DNA of 6,801 nt from Pseudomonadota bacterium (GCA_022563075.1 JADFOC010000148.1:1-6801); one strand, 5' to 3'. Positions 1 through 6,315 are shown, counted from the stretch's first letter. The notes: generated by a model not told the origin, from the letters alone. Made by a program: numbers and translations.

Positions 1-26
1 GTATTATTAAGTTGCAGGCGTCCTCA

Positions 27-848
27 CTACTCTAACAACCTCAGCACAGCATCCGCGCTGCCATTCGCCTGCGCCTGGATAGCAATGCCAACCTGCCGTC
101 TTATCTGGGCATTCACCAATTTGGCGGCCTCCATGGCGATGTCTGTATCCAAAATTTGGCTGCGGGTGGCGGTACTATTAATGCTTTGGGTTTCAAGATT
201 ACTGCTAATACTATCCAATCGGTTTTGCAGCGAGCCAAACTCTGACCGTTTGGCGCTAACCGAATTGAGAACAGAGTCGAGCGTGTCCAGCGCAGCAGTT
301 GTGCTCTCGGCTGTGCTCACGTCGATGTCAGCCAGTCCCAGGCCGGCAAGTTTTTCCGACAGCTTGCTCGCGCTGGAAGATATTGTTTGCCTTGCTGCGT
401 TTCCTATCTGGAAACTGAGATCGGAGTCGTGGTTAAGCGTTGAGATACCGTTGAAAGTGGTGTTGTCACTAATTCTGAATATTTCTTCAGTCAGGCTATT
501 TATTTCATATTGAATCGCCAGTCTGTCATCTGCATTGAGTATGCCGTTGCCCGCTTGGACTGATAATTCGCGAATGCGTCCGATATTATCGGTAATACTT
601 GCCAAGGCGCCGTCGCCGGTTTGTAAAAATGACGCTGCATCGCTGGCATTTCTACGAGCTTGAGTTAGACCGTTGATGTCAGAAGTAAGTCGAGTGGCAA
701 TGGACAAGCCGGCGGCGTTGTCCTTGGCGCTGTTTATTTGTAATCCAGAGCTGATTTTTTGCTGGCTTAATACAGCATCACGGCTCGCCTGATTAACTCT
801 ATAGTAGATGTTGGATGAGCCAGTGGCGGGGTTGAAGCCTACAGACAT
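27..848 (-). CDS. Short flagellin (flagellar filament subunit)
   Basis: The product is the filament protein exported by the flagellar type III apparatus and polymerised outside the cell. The 273-residue protein has the conserved N-terminal D0/D1 signature (SSGLQINSAKDNAAGLSIA, near residues 34-52). The GRIRELSVQ segment of D1 follows, which in other flagellins contacts TLR5. The conserved C-terminal helix ends in AIQAQANGSADAVLRLLE. Only a short linker joins the two D1 halves, so the variable D2/D3 domains are absent; many flagellins are 270-500 residues, so this is near the minimum. I place the start at the ATG at 848, because AAGGTG lies six bases upstream. A GTG at 857 is in frame but sits inside that ribosome-binding site. 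The extreme N-terminus (MSVGFNPATGSSNIYYRVNQ) is unlike the usual V-N-T-N start. No other flagellar gene is visible, so which flagellin paralogue this is cannot be decided. Confidence 0.95.
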   Translation of the reverse strand: MSVGFNPATGSSNIYYRVNQASRDAVLSQQKISSGLQINSAKDNAAGLSIATRLTSDINGLTQARRNASDAASFLQTGDGALASITDNIGRIRELSVQAGNGILNADDRLAIQYEINSLTEEIFRISDNTTFNGISTLNHDSDLSFQIGNAARQTISSSASKLSEKLAGLGLADIDVSTAESTTAALDTLDSVLNSVSAKRSEFGSLQNRLDSISSNLETQSINSTATRSQILDTDIAMEAAKLVNAQIRRQVGIAIQAQANGSADAVLRLLE

Positions 849-873
849 TATTGGCACCTTATCGCTGAAGAGT

Positions 874-889
874 GATGTAAAAATACATC
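874..889. repeat. Inverted repeat GATGTA-AAAA-TACATC in the flagellin leader
   Basis: This is a perfect six-base inverted repeat around four A/T bases, lying 26 bases upstream of the flagellin ATG. In RNA it would form a weak AU-rich hairpin just ahead of the ribosome-binding site. As DNA it could be a protein-binding site near the expected transcription start. No T-tract follows it, so it is not a terminator. Confidence 0.5.
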
Positions 890-897
890 CGAGTAAC

Positions 898-923
898 TGC
901 TCGCTTCCTTGGATTAAGCTTTA
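898..923 (-). promoter_or_regulatory. Possible sigma28 (FliA) flagellin promoter
   Basis: On the minus strand TAAAGCTT (916-923) matches the sigma28 -35 consensus TAAAGTTT at seven of eight positions. Ten bases on, AGCGAGCA (898-905) keeps only the CGA core of the -10 consensus GCCGATAA. The site ends 50 bases before the flagellin ATG, a normal distance, and flagellin genes are commonly sigma28-dependent. The weak -10 and the spacer one base short of 11 keep this tentative. Confidence 0.35.
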
Positions 924-1014
924 ATTTAGTATTCACCACGCCCTTACTCATTCCCTTTCTTGGTGCCCATAGCGCTCAATGCTATTCGTTAGACCTTTGA
1001 GTGTAATCTTACAA

Positions 1015-1027
1015 TTGGCACTGCCAA
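1015..1027. repeat. Perfect palindrome TTGGCA-C-TGCCAA
   Basis: The two six-base arms are perfect and flank a single C. The site lies 167 bases upstream of the flagellin ATG and 287 bases upstream of the barrel ATG. Its form suits a dimeric repressor or activator site, but I do not recognise a specific regulator. Only one copy is seen in the window. Confidence 0.45.
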
Positions 1028-1053
1028 GGAGTTGAGGGCGAAGCCAGCCTGAT

Positions 1054-1070
1054 TATTGTAATCGACAATA
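1054..1070. repeat. Inverted repeat TATTGT-AATCG-ACAATA
   Basis: The six-base arms are perfect around a five-base centre. Counting one mismatch they extend to eight bases (1052-1072). Symmetry and length fit an operator. The regulator is not known. Confidence 0.4.
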
Positions 1071-1156
1071 GTACCCCGGGAATACCGATTGGTTCACGAT
1101 TACATGCGTAAAAACAGCGAGTTATATCATCTTATTGCTAGTGGTACGGGGCTTAG

Positions 1157-1194
1157 TACGATTCGTTTTATGGATTGGAAGGCGGTGAATCGTA
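1157..1194. repeat. Inverted repeat TACGATTC ... GAATCGTA upstream of the barrel gene
   Basis: Two perfect eight-base arms (1157-1164 and 1187-1194) flank a 22-base loop. With one G/G mismatch the arms grow to ten bases (1155-1196). A further copy of AATCGTA occurs in direct orientation at 1231-1237, so this word appears three times within 81 bases ahead of the outer-membrane protein gene. It could be an RNA stem in a long leader or a set of protein-binding half-sites. Confidence 0.45.
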
Positions 1195-1313
1195 GTCTGC
1201 CTGTCATGTCGATCAATAAAAGCATTACCAAATCGTAATGTAAATTGCCTATACCCAATTTCAATATGGTGACATGATCTTCCACTAATAACCCTGGCTT
1301 GGGAGGACATGTG

Positions 1314-1853
1314 ATGAAAAAATTGGTCATTTCCCTGGCAGGATTGATGACACTGTTGATCGGATCCCATGTAATCGCGGATCCGACCCTGCAAAAAGGC
1401 ACTAAAGATTTATCACTCGTTGGTTCACCAGATTTCACTGGCCCTTCCGGAGATACTTTGAGTCTTGATATTGGTTTTGGGCTTTTCGTGAGAGACAATT
1501 TTATCGTGAGGGGAACTTTGTCGCATGCTGTGCAGGAAGACATTGCCCCTGGGAATGCAGATTACAGAGCAACAGAATACAATCTGGTTGGTGAATACCA
1601 TTTCGATTTTGGCTGGTCGACAGTTCCCTATATAGGCGCAGATCTGGGTTGGCGTAGATCGAAGTTTGGTAGCATTCGAGAGGATGGATTTATCTATGGC
1701 CCCAGGTTGGGGATTAAATACTTCCTCGATGACAATATTGCCATTGATGTATCTATCTCTTACAAATTTTCTGGCAATGATGTATTTGTAAGTGACTTTG
1801 AAATAGAGAATAAAAAAATATTATTTGGCTTTGGGTTGCGCTATATGTTCTAA
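1314..1853 (+). CDS. Small outer-membrane beta-barrel protein (OmpA/OmpW-like size)
   Basis: The 179-residue precursor has a clear Sec signal peptide: MKK, a hydrophobic core, and cleavage after VIA at residue 22. The mature part alternates polar and hydrophobic residues in about eight segments (near 31-37, 48-58, 61-72, 84-98, 103-114, 126-136, 141-152 and 166-179). It ends in the aromatic C-terminal strand FGFGLRYMF, whose final Phe is the usual signal for the outer-membrane assembly machinery. Length and pattern fit a monomeric eight-strand barrel in the outer-membrane-protein beta-barrel superfamily. The start at 1314 is set by GGGAGGA at 1301-1307, six bases upstream; the TTG at 1299 overlaps that site and is rejected. 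The gene stands alone, divergent from the flagellin and convergent with the next gene. Its ligand or role cannot be read from the sequence. Confidence 0.85.
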   Translation: MKKLVISLAGLMTLLIGSHVIADPTLQKGTKDLSLVGSPDFTGPSGDTLSLDIGFGLFVRDNFIVRGTLSHAVQEDIAPGNADYRATEYNLVGEYHFDFGWSTVPYIGADLGWRRSKFGSIREDGFIYGPRLGIKYFLDDNIAIDVSISYKFSGNDVFVSDFEIENKKILFGFGLRYMF

Positions 1854-2004
1854 CAAGTGGCTATGCTTTATAAAGCTTTGCGATTTAGAGTCTAGTCTCC
1901 AACTGAACGAATTAGCGATTAATTACGCCCCAGTTAGAGCCCCGCCCCTAGGGATCTGGATTTTCATATTGGAATGCTCGCAATAATTGGGAATTCGAAG
2001 ATGG

Positions 2005-2685
2005 TTACTCGACAAAAATTTCAATATATGTTGAAGCAACTGCATCTCCCTCGTAATACGCAGGAATATAGGCACTTCCTTCCATGGCTTGAATTATTTT
2101 CCGCGTACAATTCGCTTCGCTCGGATTCTCCTGAAGTGGGCTAACATCCGCTACCTCTCCACTCTCTGAGATAGCTGCTCTGATAATTACTGCGGATCGA
2201 AGACCGCTACATACACGCGTGCGGGCATTGTATCTTTGCGCTGCAATGTAGTTGGTGCCATAATCGGCTTGATTACGAAGGTGATTATCTATTATCTGGA
2301 TAGTTTCTTCTCCGCCCTGATGTCTATATAACACAGAAAAATTGTACCACACTTGCACACGTCGCCCGTCAACTCTCGCCGGGAAAATCCTTGAGTTTCT
2401 TGCAATCTTGGCAATTGCAGCACCCGCGCTTCTTGAAATTCTTCTCTCGCCCTTAAAGCCAGGATCGTCGAAACATACTATTGAATCAAATTTTCCTCGT
2501 GCGCTAATGCGCGCTGCACATTTTACCGTCAATGGACTCCCATCATCTATCTTGGGAAAGGAAAGCTTTTCGACAAAATCTGCCGTGAAAGTACCAAAAT
2601 TTGCCGGTGATACCTCGAGACCGTAAGCCAATATAGAGACTGATGATCCGAGGAGGACGATTAACAGCTTACTCACTTTATTCAT
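2005..2685 (-). CDS. Secreted protein with two diverged TonB C-terminal-like domains
   Basis: The 226-residue protein begins with a signal peptide (MNKVSKLLIVLLGSSVSILAYG, probable cut after residue 22), so it is likely periplasmic. Region 1 (about 52-120) ends in FPARVDGRRVQVWYNFSVLY and region 2 (about 157-224) in YIPAYYEGDAVASTYIEIFV. Both copy the TonB-C ending, F-x-P-A-x-x-x-G-x-x-V followed by an alternating strand. Each region has two cysteines (56/71 and 159/193), suggesting one disulfide per domain. There is no proline-rich spacer and no retained N-terminal anchor, so it is not a usual energy transducer. I chose the ATG at 2685 because the in-frame ATG at 2706 would add MCVGCGI to the signal peptide and lacks a ribosome-binding site. 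It may be a distant paralogue of the lipoprotein at 3181-3930. The family assignment rests on motif shape and is less certain than for that gene. Confidence 0.75.
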   Translation of the reverse strand: MNKVSKLLIVLLGSSVSILAYGLEVSPANFGTFTADFVEKLSFPKIDDGSPLTVKCAARISARGKFDSIVCFDDPGFKGERRISRSAGAAIAKIARNSRIFPARVDGRRVQVWYNFSVLYRHQGGEETIQIIDNHLRNQADYGTNYIAAQRYNARTRVCSGLRSAVIIRAAISESGEVADVSPLQENPSEANCTRKIIQAMEGSAYIPAYYEGDAVASTYIEIFVE

Positions 2686-2706
2686 TATTCCACACCCCAC
2701 GCACAT

Positions 2707-2730
2707 GATAAAAGGCGCGCATTAGCGCCT
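2707..2730 (-). terminator. Terminator-like hairpin in the leader of the TonB-C-like gene
   Basis: Read on the minus strand, AGGCGC, a six-base loop TAATGC and GCGCCT form a perfect GC-rich stem (2713-2730). TTTATC follows at once, so the T-run is TTTT counting the last stem base. The structure ends only 21 bases before the ATG at 2685 and lies downstream of the promoter at 2783-2812. It is therefore either an attenuator of this gene or the terminator of transcription arriving from the lipoprotein gene. The T-run is short. Confidence 0.5.
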
Positions 2731-2782
2731 CCCTATTAAATATAGCAGTGAAATAGCTAATACGACGGCGGTTACTACAGGA

Positions 2783-2812
2783 ATTATCGAAATGGAGAAT
2801 AATAAGAGTCAA
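2783..2812 (-). promoter_or_regulatory. Sigma70 promoter for the gene at 2005-2685
   Basis: On the minus strand TTGACT (2807-2812) matches the -35 consensus at five of six bases. GATAAT (2783-2788) matches the -10 at five of six, with an 18-base spacer. Transcription should begin near 2776, giving a leader of about 90 bases that contains the hairpin at 2707-2730. Confidence 0.6.
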
Positions 2813-3180
2813 GCCAGTACCACACAGCGGAGGGTATCCATTGTTCATTGCATTCTGGATAAACATTATTCTTCTTTTGCTGCATAGTAATTTATTCTAA
2901 TAACGTAAAAATATATGAGATGCAATTCAGGTAGTTCGCCGTAGTTTGTGATTAAACTGACGATAAGAAATTCAACTTGCTGCTTCCCGGCCCGGGTAAT
3001 TTGCTCGAGAAGTTAATAAAATTTCAATGCTGAGAAATGATTTTAGAACCCGTAAAATTGGCGGACTCTTGATTTTGGATTATTAAGTCTGTGGGTGTCC
3101 AATTTTTCCCATGTGGGTAAACACTGGGCATGACGTGCTGCTGTCCATTGTGTTTTAAAGCGCAATATCAATGACTGCCG
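2813..3180. other. Spacer without recognised genes
   Basis: No coding sequence with a supported start is seen on either strand. Small palindromes are present, notably CCCGGCCCGGG (2986-2996) and CCCATGTGGG (3108-3117). Neither is followed by a T-run in the direction needed to end the lipoprotein transcript. TGTGGGT occurs twice within 30 bases (3090-3096 and 3112-3118). I see no promoter, repeat family or mobile-element end here. Confidence 0.5.
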
Positions 3181-3930
3181 TTAGCGAGGCAGATGCCAGT
3201 CGAACCGGAACAATACCTTTTCAACCACAACCGGTGCGTCAAAGATTATTCTTGGTTCAAACCGCAATCTGGCAGCGGCAGCGAGTGCCTCGTTATCAAA
3301 GATTCCCAGCGGTTCGCTCTCGTTAATAACGATATCTTGAACTGATCCGCTATCGGTGACGGTAAACTGTACGACGACATAGCCTTCGATGCCCTGCTGT
3401 TCTACACCAGGCGGATAACGCGGAGTAATAAAGCGAGTGGGAATAAGCTCTCGGAACTGAATTTCCTGTGAGGGGGACTCAGCCAATACCCGATTGACTT
3501 CTTCCAATTGGTATCGAAATACGTACCTCACATCTTCCACTGTGGACCCTCTGGTGTTTTCAAATGTCAGACGTCGGGCGGCGGTGATGGAGGAGGATCT
3601 AAAATACCCAGCAGGCTGTTCTTCAAGTGTCTGTATGCTATTGCTGATTACCGATCCATCTTCATCGACAGAAAATCGCAGCAATACCCATCCTTCGATT
3701 CCGAGGGTTTTTGCTCGCAGGGGGTAGAGCGGTTCAGCGGTTCTTCTTGCCAATAGCCCACGGGTGAAATTGGGTGGTGGGGCTACTTCAAATGAGGCAT
3801 CTGACTCGGCAGTTGTGGGGGCAAGCTGCATATTCCCGCAAGCCGTCAGCGTTATCAGCACAGCTGCTACCAGGCACGGAGAATGAACGCGCTTGATGGC
3901 TTGCCACTGCTGTACAGTCAATATACTCAT
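3181..3930 (-). CDS. Lipoprotein with two TonB C-terminal domains
   Basis: The 249-residue precursor has basic residues (KR at 13-14), a hydrophobic stretch and the lipobox L-T-A-C with Cys31 as the lipidated residue. The next residue is Gly rather than Asp, which by the Lol rule favours transport to the outer membrane. Two TonB-C domains follow. Domain 1 (about 66-141) begins EPLYPLRAKTLGIEGWVLL and ends VRYVFRYQL. Domain 2 (about 169-246) begins TPRYPPGVEQQGIEGYVVV and ends VLFRFDW. Both show the YP...G-I-E-G...V-x-x-D/S-G-S-V pattern of Pfam TonB_C. The transmembrane anchor and proline-rich linker of true TonB are missing, so contact with ExbB/ExbD is unlikely. The gene starts 155 bases after the receptor gene on the same strand and is probably co-transcribed with it. 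No strong Shine-Dalgarno precedes the ATG at 3930. It may help the receptor or bind TonB boxes; this is inference. Confidence 0.87.
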   Translation of the reverse strand: MSILTVQQWQAIKRVHSPCLVAAVLITLTACGNMQLAPTTAESDASFEVAPPPNFTRGLLARRTAEPLYPLRAKTLGIEGWVLLRFSVDEDGSVISNSIQTLEEQPAGYFRSSSITAARRLTFENTRGSTVEDVRYVFRYQLEEVNRVLAESPSQEIQFRELIPTRFITPRYPPGVEQQGIEGYVVVQFTVTDSGSVQDIVINESEPLGIFDNEALAAAARLRFEPRIIFDAPVVVEKVLFRFDWHLPR

Positions 3931-4023
3931 GGCTAGGTTTCTATCGGTTGGTTGGAAGAATGTACCATGACCTTCGATCCACTATCACTAAATTTAATTT
4001 GCCGGTGCAATATGATTCTCACA

Positions 4024-4060
4024 ATTGCAGCCCCTCACTTCCCCGCAGCGGGCGTGCAAT
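4024..4060 (-). repeat. Stem-loop between receptor and lipoprotein genes
   Basis: The arms ATTGCAGCCC (4024-4033) and GGGCGTGCAAT (4050-4060) pair over ten bases with one bulged base at 4054. The 16-base loop overlaps a second small palindrome, CCCGCAGCGGG (4042-4052). No T-run follows on the minus strand, so it is not an intrinsic terminator. In the shared transcript it could protect the receptor message end or set the ratio of the two proteins. Confidence 0.55.
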
Positions 4061-4085
4061 CCTCTGCCTTTACCGCGGCTGTCAA

Positions 4086-6221
4086 TTAAAATGTGGTTCT
4101 CATTCTCAACGACAGTTCACGGCCGGTTCCAGAACAGAAATCTTCAATTTCTTCCACGATACCGGCTACGGTGGCACCCAGGAAACGGGTACGAGTACGA
4201 CAGAATTCACTCTCACGAATATTTCGCGCAGACAGCCTGATGGTAATATCGCCAAAGGTTTTCATTTCAACAAAGGCAGAAAGATTGGGTTGATTTTTGC
4301 GTTCTTCGATATCAATTATGTCGATTTCCTTTCTGCCACTGCCGCCATTTGAGTTGGCGGAATAAAAGAAACCATAGCTTAGGCCAAGATTTGTGACGTC
4401 ATGTCTGAAGCTCATGCGTGCAGACCAACGACCATTATTTCTCATTCTTCGCTTGATACCCAGGAAGGGATCAATCACTTCTGAATCACGCAGTCCCACG
4501 CCGGTTGTCAGTAGAGCATTTGGTAGCCCCAACATGCCAAGCCTGGCACTGACGTCCAGGTTAAGACCGTAGCGGTTGCCATCTCCAATATTGCCCCTTG
4601 CCGACTGCAAATCGTCCGGGCTGGGTGAGACATCGATACGATCGATTACGTCTTCTATATCCCGGTAATAGAATTGGGAATTTACTACACCGATATCATT
4701 GGGCAGGCGTAATTCGAGATTTAATTCGTAGCGCCAGGATTGTTCCTGAGCGATCCCGGGATTGCCAGCCTGAACATTCTGGTCTTCATCTGAATTGTCA
4801 ACCGAGGCACTGAAATCCGAAAAGCTGAGTTGTGACACCCTTTTTTCAACACCGGCGCGTAGCTGCAAGGAGGGGGTGATATTAAAACGATAATCCAGTT
4901 TGGGCCGGACAAAATCGAAATCGCGTTTGTTGCTGACATCACCCGATTGCTCGATGGTGGACGTTTCATAAACGAGTGAGCTCTCCAGTGACATGCGTGA
5001 ATTGATCTGCCAATTATGTACCGCAAACGCCTCATAGCGCAGCTCTTCCACGGCGGAGCCACTATTGCTTACCGACACCGGTACCAGGTCGCCGAAGTCA
5101 GGGGATGGCGTCCCGGAAATGTCCAGGCCTAAACGTAGATTGGAATCTCGTATGGTCTGAGCCACTTCCATGCCTAGTTCAACGCCCTGGGAATTATCCA
5201 GATTCCAGGTATAGGACGTACGTGCTATGCGCTCCCGATCTCGCCCCGAATTGGCCAAAAACAAATTTTTGTTTTCCGAATCAGTAAATACGTCATAGCG
5301 ATGTCGGGTTGATTCAAATTCTCGATCATTGACGATGAAGAGGAATCGGTATTTCCCACCAGTAGTAAATGCGTATTCGTAATCGCCACCGATTTCCCAG
5401 TTATTTCGGTCCGTTTCATTGTCTTCTCGCTGCCGGGTCGTGGTGTTGTTTTCGAAGTCGTGAATGGTTCGATCCAAGTCCGACGGAGGATTACTGGTCT
5501 CATACAGAGCATTGAGCTGAATCACACTTTTTTCAAAGGTGTAGCCCAGATTCATACTGGTTTGAAAATCGGTTTGATCTCGAGTGCTTTCGTCGCGCCG
5601 GATGTCTCGTAGACTGAAGTCTGGATTGTAGCTGACCTCCTTGCTCAATCGGTTGCTGTAACGAGGATCTGCTTCGACATGCAACAAGTAATTAAAATTA
5701 CCGGTCTGCCCGCTGAATGAGAGCTGGCCTCCGGGGTCAACAGTGCCATCACGCAAATGAACTGCGCTGATTTCGAGCGAGGTGCTGGAACGGGAAGGTG
5801 TATCCAGTAGAACCACATTGACTACCTGGCCTGCACCCCGTATATCCAGGTTTTCCGAGGTGCCGCGTATTATTTCGATGTAATCTACCTGATCGGCTGA
5901 AATTCGACTCAGTAGACTTTGGGCAGTATTTCCCTTGCCAGTGGTGCGCTGGCCATTGATCAATATCTCACCTTCACCTGAGCCCAGACCGCGGCCGCCA
6001 CCGCCACCTCGCCGCATTGCCAAGCCGATACCAGGTATACGACTAATCATGTCGCTAGCAGAAACAGGCTGGAAGTCCGCAAAATAATCGGCACTGTAGA
6101 CGATGGTCGAATCGTCGGTGGGATGTTCTGTTTGGTCCAGCTGCGCCCACGCGAGCGGTGCAACGAGTGTCACTATCGCAATAACCACTGATTTATAGAT
6201 GAAATGGATGGCTCGTCTCAT
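4086..6221 (-). CDS. TonB-dependent outer-membrane receptor
   Basis: This is an energised outer-membrane importer of 711 residues. A signal peptide ends at AWA (residue 26), and a TonB-box-like stretch DSTIVYSA lies at 37-44. The plug (about 45-140) contains SDMISRIPGIG, then ILINGQRTTGK, then DQVDYIEIIRG and RGAGQVVNVV. The barrel fills the rest and includes the family motif GNPGIAQEQSWRYELNLEL; it ends in the strand LSLRMRTTF with the final Phe expected of barrels. A glycine-rich run (RRGGGGGRGLGSGEG, 70-84) lies in the plug. The only cysteines in the mature protein, Cys674 and Cys696, bracket the last large loop and may form a disulfide. There is no N-terminal STN signalling domain. I chose the ATG at 6221 because it begins the signal peptide; the frame continues upstream to a TTG at 6323 without sense. 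No good Shine-Dalgarno is seen. The ligand is unknown: nothing nearby points to iron, cobalamin or a sugar. Confidence 0.93.
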   Translation of the reverse strand: MRRAIHFIYKSVVIAIVTLVAPLAWAQLDQTEHPTDDSTIVYSADYFADFQPVSASDMISRIPGIGLAMRRGGGGGRGLGSGEGEILINGQRTTGKGNTAQSLLSRISADQVDYIEIIRGTSENLDIRGAGQVVNVVLLDTPSRSSTSLEISAVHLRDGTVDPGGQLSFSGQTGNFNYLLHVEADPRYSNRLSKEVSYNPDFSLRDIRRDESTRDQTDFQTSMNLGYTFEKSVIQLNALYETSNPPSDLDRTIHDFENNTTTRQREDNETDRNNWEIGGDYEYAFTTGGKYRFLFIVNDREFESTRHRYDVFTDSENKNLFLANSGRDRERIARTSYTWNLDNSQGVELGMEVAQTIRDSNLRLGLDISGTPSPDFGDLVPVSVSNSGSAVEELRYEAFAVHNWQINSRMSLESSLVYETSTIEQSGDVSNKRDFDFVRPKLDYRFNITPSLQLRAGVEKRVSQLSFSDFSASVDNSDEDQNVQAGNPGIAQEQSWRYELNLELRLPNDIGVVNSQFYYRDIEDVIDRIDVSPSPDDLQSARGNIGDGNRYGLNLDVSARLGMLGLPNALLTTGVGLRDSEVIDPFLGIKRRMRNNGRWSARMSFRHDVTNLGLSYGFFYSANSNGGSGRKEIDIIDIEERKNQPNLSAFVEMKTFGDITIRLSARNIRESEFCRTRTRFLGATVAGIVEEIEDFCSGTGRELSLRMRTTF

Positions 6222-6301
6222 TATGGTGATTTCTAATCGGCGGCATTGTATAGAGAAGCGCGCTGTGAGTCTGTGACAATTTGTATGAATTTGCCCGTGA
6301 T

Positions 6302-6315
6302 TACAATCAATTGTA
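6302..6315. repeat. Palindrome TACAAT-CA-ATTGTA upstream of the receptor gene
   Basis: The six-base arms are perfect around two bases, 80 bases upstream of the receptor ATG. A looser relative, ACAATTTGT, lies at 6276-6284. Because one arm is also the best -10 candidate for the receptor, a protein bound here would block that promoter. The match to -10-like AT-rich sequence may also be chance. Confidence 0.4.

Larger units (their letters stand above)
849..1313. other. Divergent intergenic spacer between flagellin and barrel genes
   Basis: These 465 bases between two divergent genes contain no convincing coding sequence. They hold at least four inverted repeats: 874-889, TTGGCA-C-TGCCAA at 1015-1027, TATTGT-N5-ACAATA at 1054-1070, and TACGATTC/GAATCGTA at 1157-1194. 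A tentative sigma28 promoter for the flagellin lies at 898-923. I found no convincing sigma70 promoter for the barrel gene: TTACCA (1225-1230) and TATACC (1250-1255) are 19 bases apart, which is long. Confidence 0.6.

Noticed and set aside
85..513. 142-codon frame antisense to the flagellin
   Set aside because: It lies wholly inside the flagellin gene, has no ribosome-binding site and no recognisable features; a shadow frame.
849..857. GTG start at 857 for the flagellin (adds three residues)
   Set aside because: The GTG is part of the AAGGTG that serves as ribosome-binding site for the ATG at 848, and flagellins normally begin close to the conserved D0 helix.
859..866. AGCGATAA on the minus strand as a sigma28 -10 box
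   Set aside because: It matches the CGATAA core, but transcription would start almost at the ATG and lose the ribosome-binding site, and the expected TAAA is not present 15 bases upstream.
1008..1028. Sigma54 promoter for the flagellin (TTGGCAG ... TTGT on the minus strand)
   Set aside because: The -24 GG is present, but the -12 position holds TG instead of GC at the required spacing; it is better explained as part of the TTGGCA-C-TGCCAA palindrome.
1127..1543. 138-codon frame antisense to the barrel gene
   Set aside because: It overlaps a gene with a clear signal peptide, ribosome-binding site and barrel pattern on the other strand; its own product has no recognisable features.
1865..1876. 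GCTTTATAAAGC after the barrel gene as a terminator
   Set aside because: The palindrome leaves almost no loop, its stem is AT-rich, and only TTTG follows.
2678..2866. A 62-codon open frame on the minus strand overlapping the start of the TonB-C-like gene
   Set aside because: It begins upstream of the promoter at 2783-2812 and runs through that promoter and the terminator-like hairpin. Its composition resembles no protein family.
2986..2996. CCCGGCCCGGG as a terminator for the lipoprotein gene
   Set aside because: No T-run follows on the minus strand and it lies almost 200 bases from the stop codon.
3181..3930. Annotation as TonB energy transducer (tonB)
   Set aside because: There is no N-terminal membrane anchor, no proline-rich spacer and no exbB/exbD nearby; instead there is a lipobox and two C-terminal-type domains.
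6247..6279. TTGTCA ... TATACA on the minus strand as the receptor promoter
   Set aside because: Both boxes look good but are 21 bases apart, too far for a normal sigma70 promoter.
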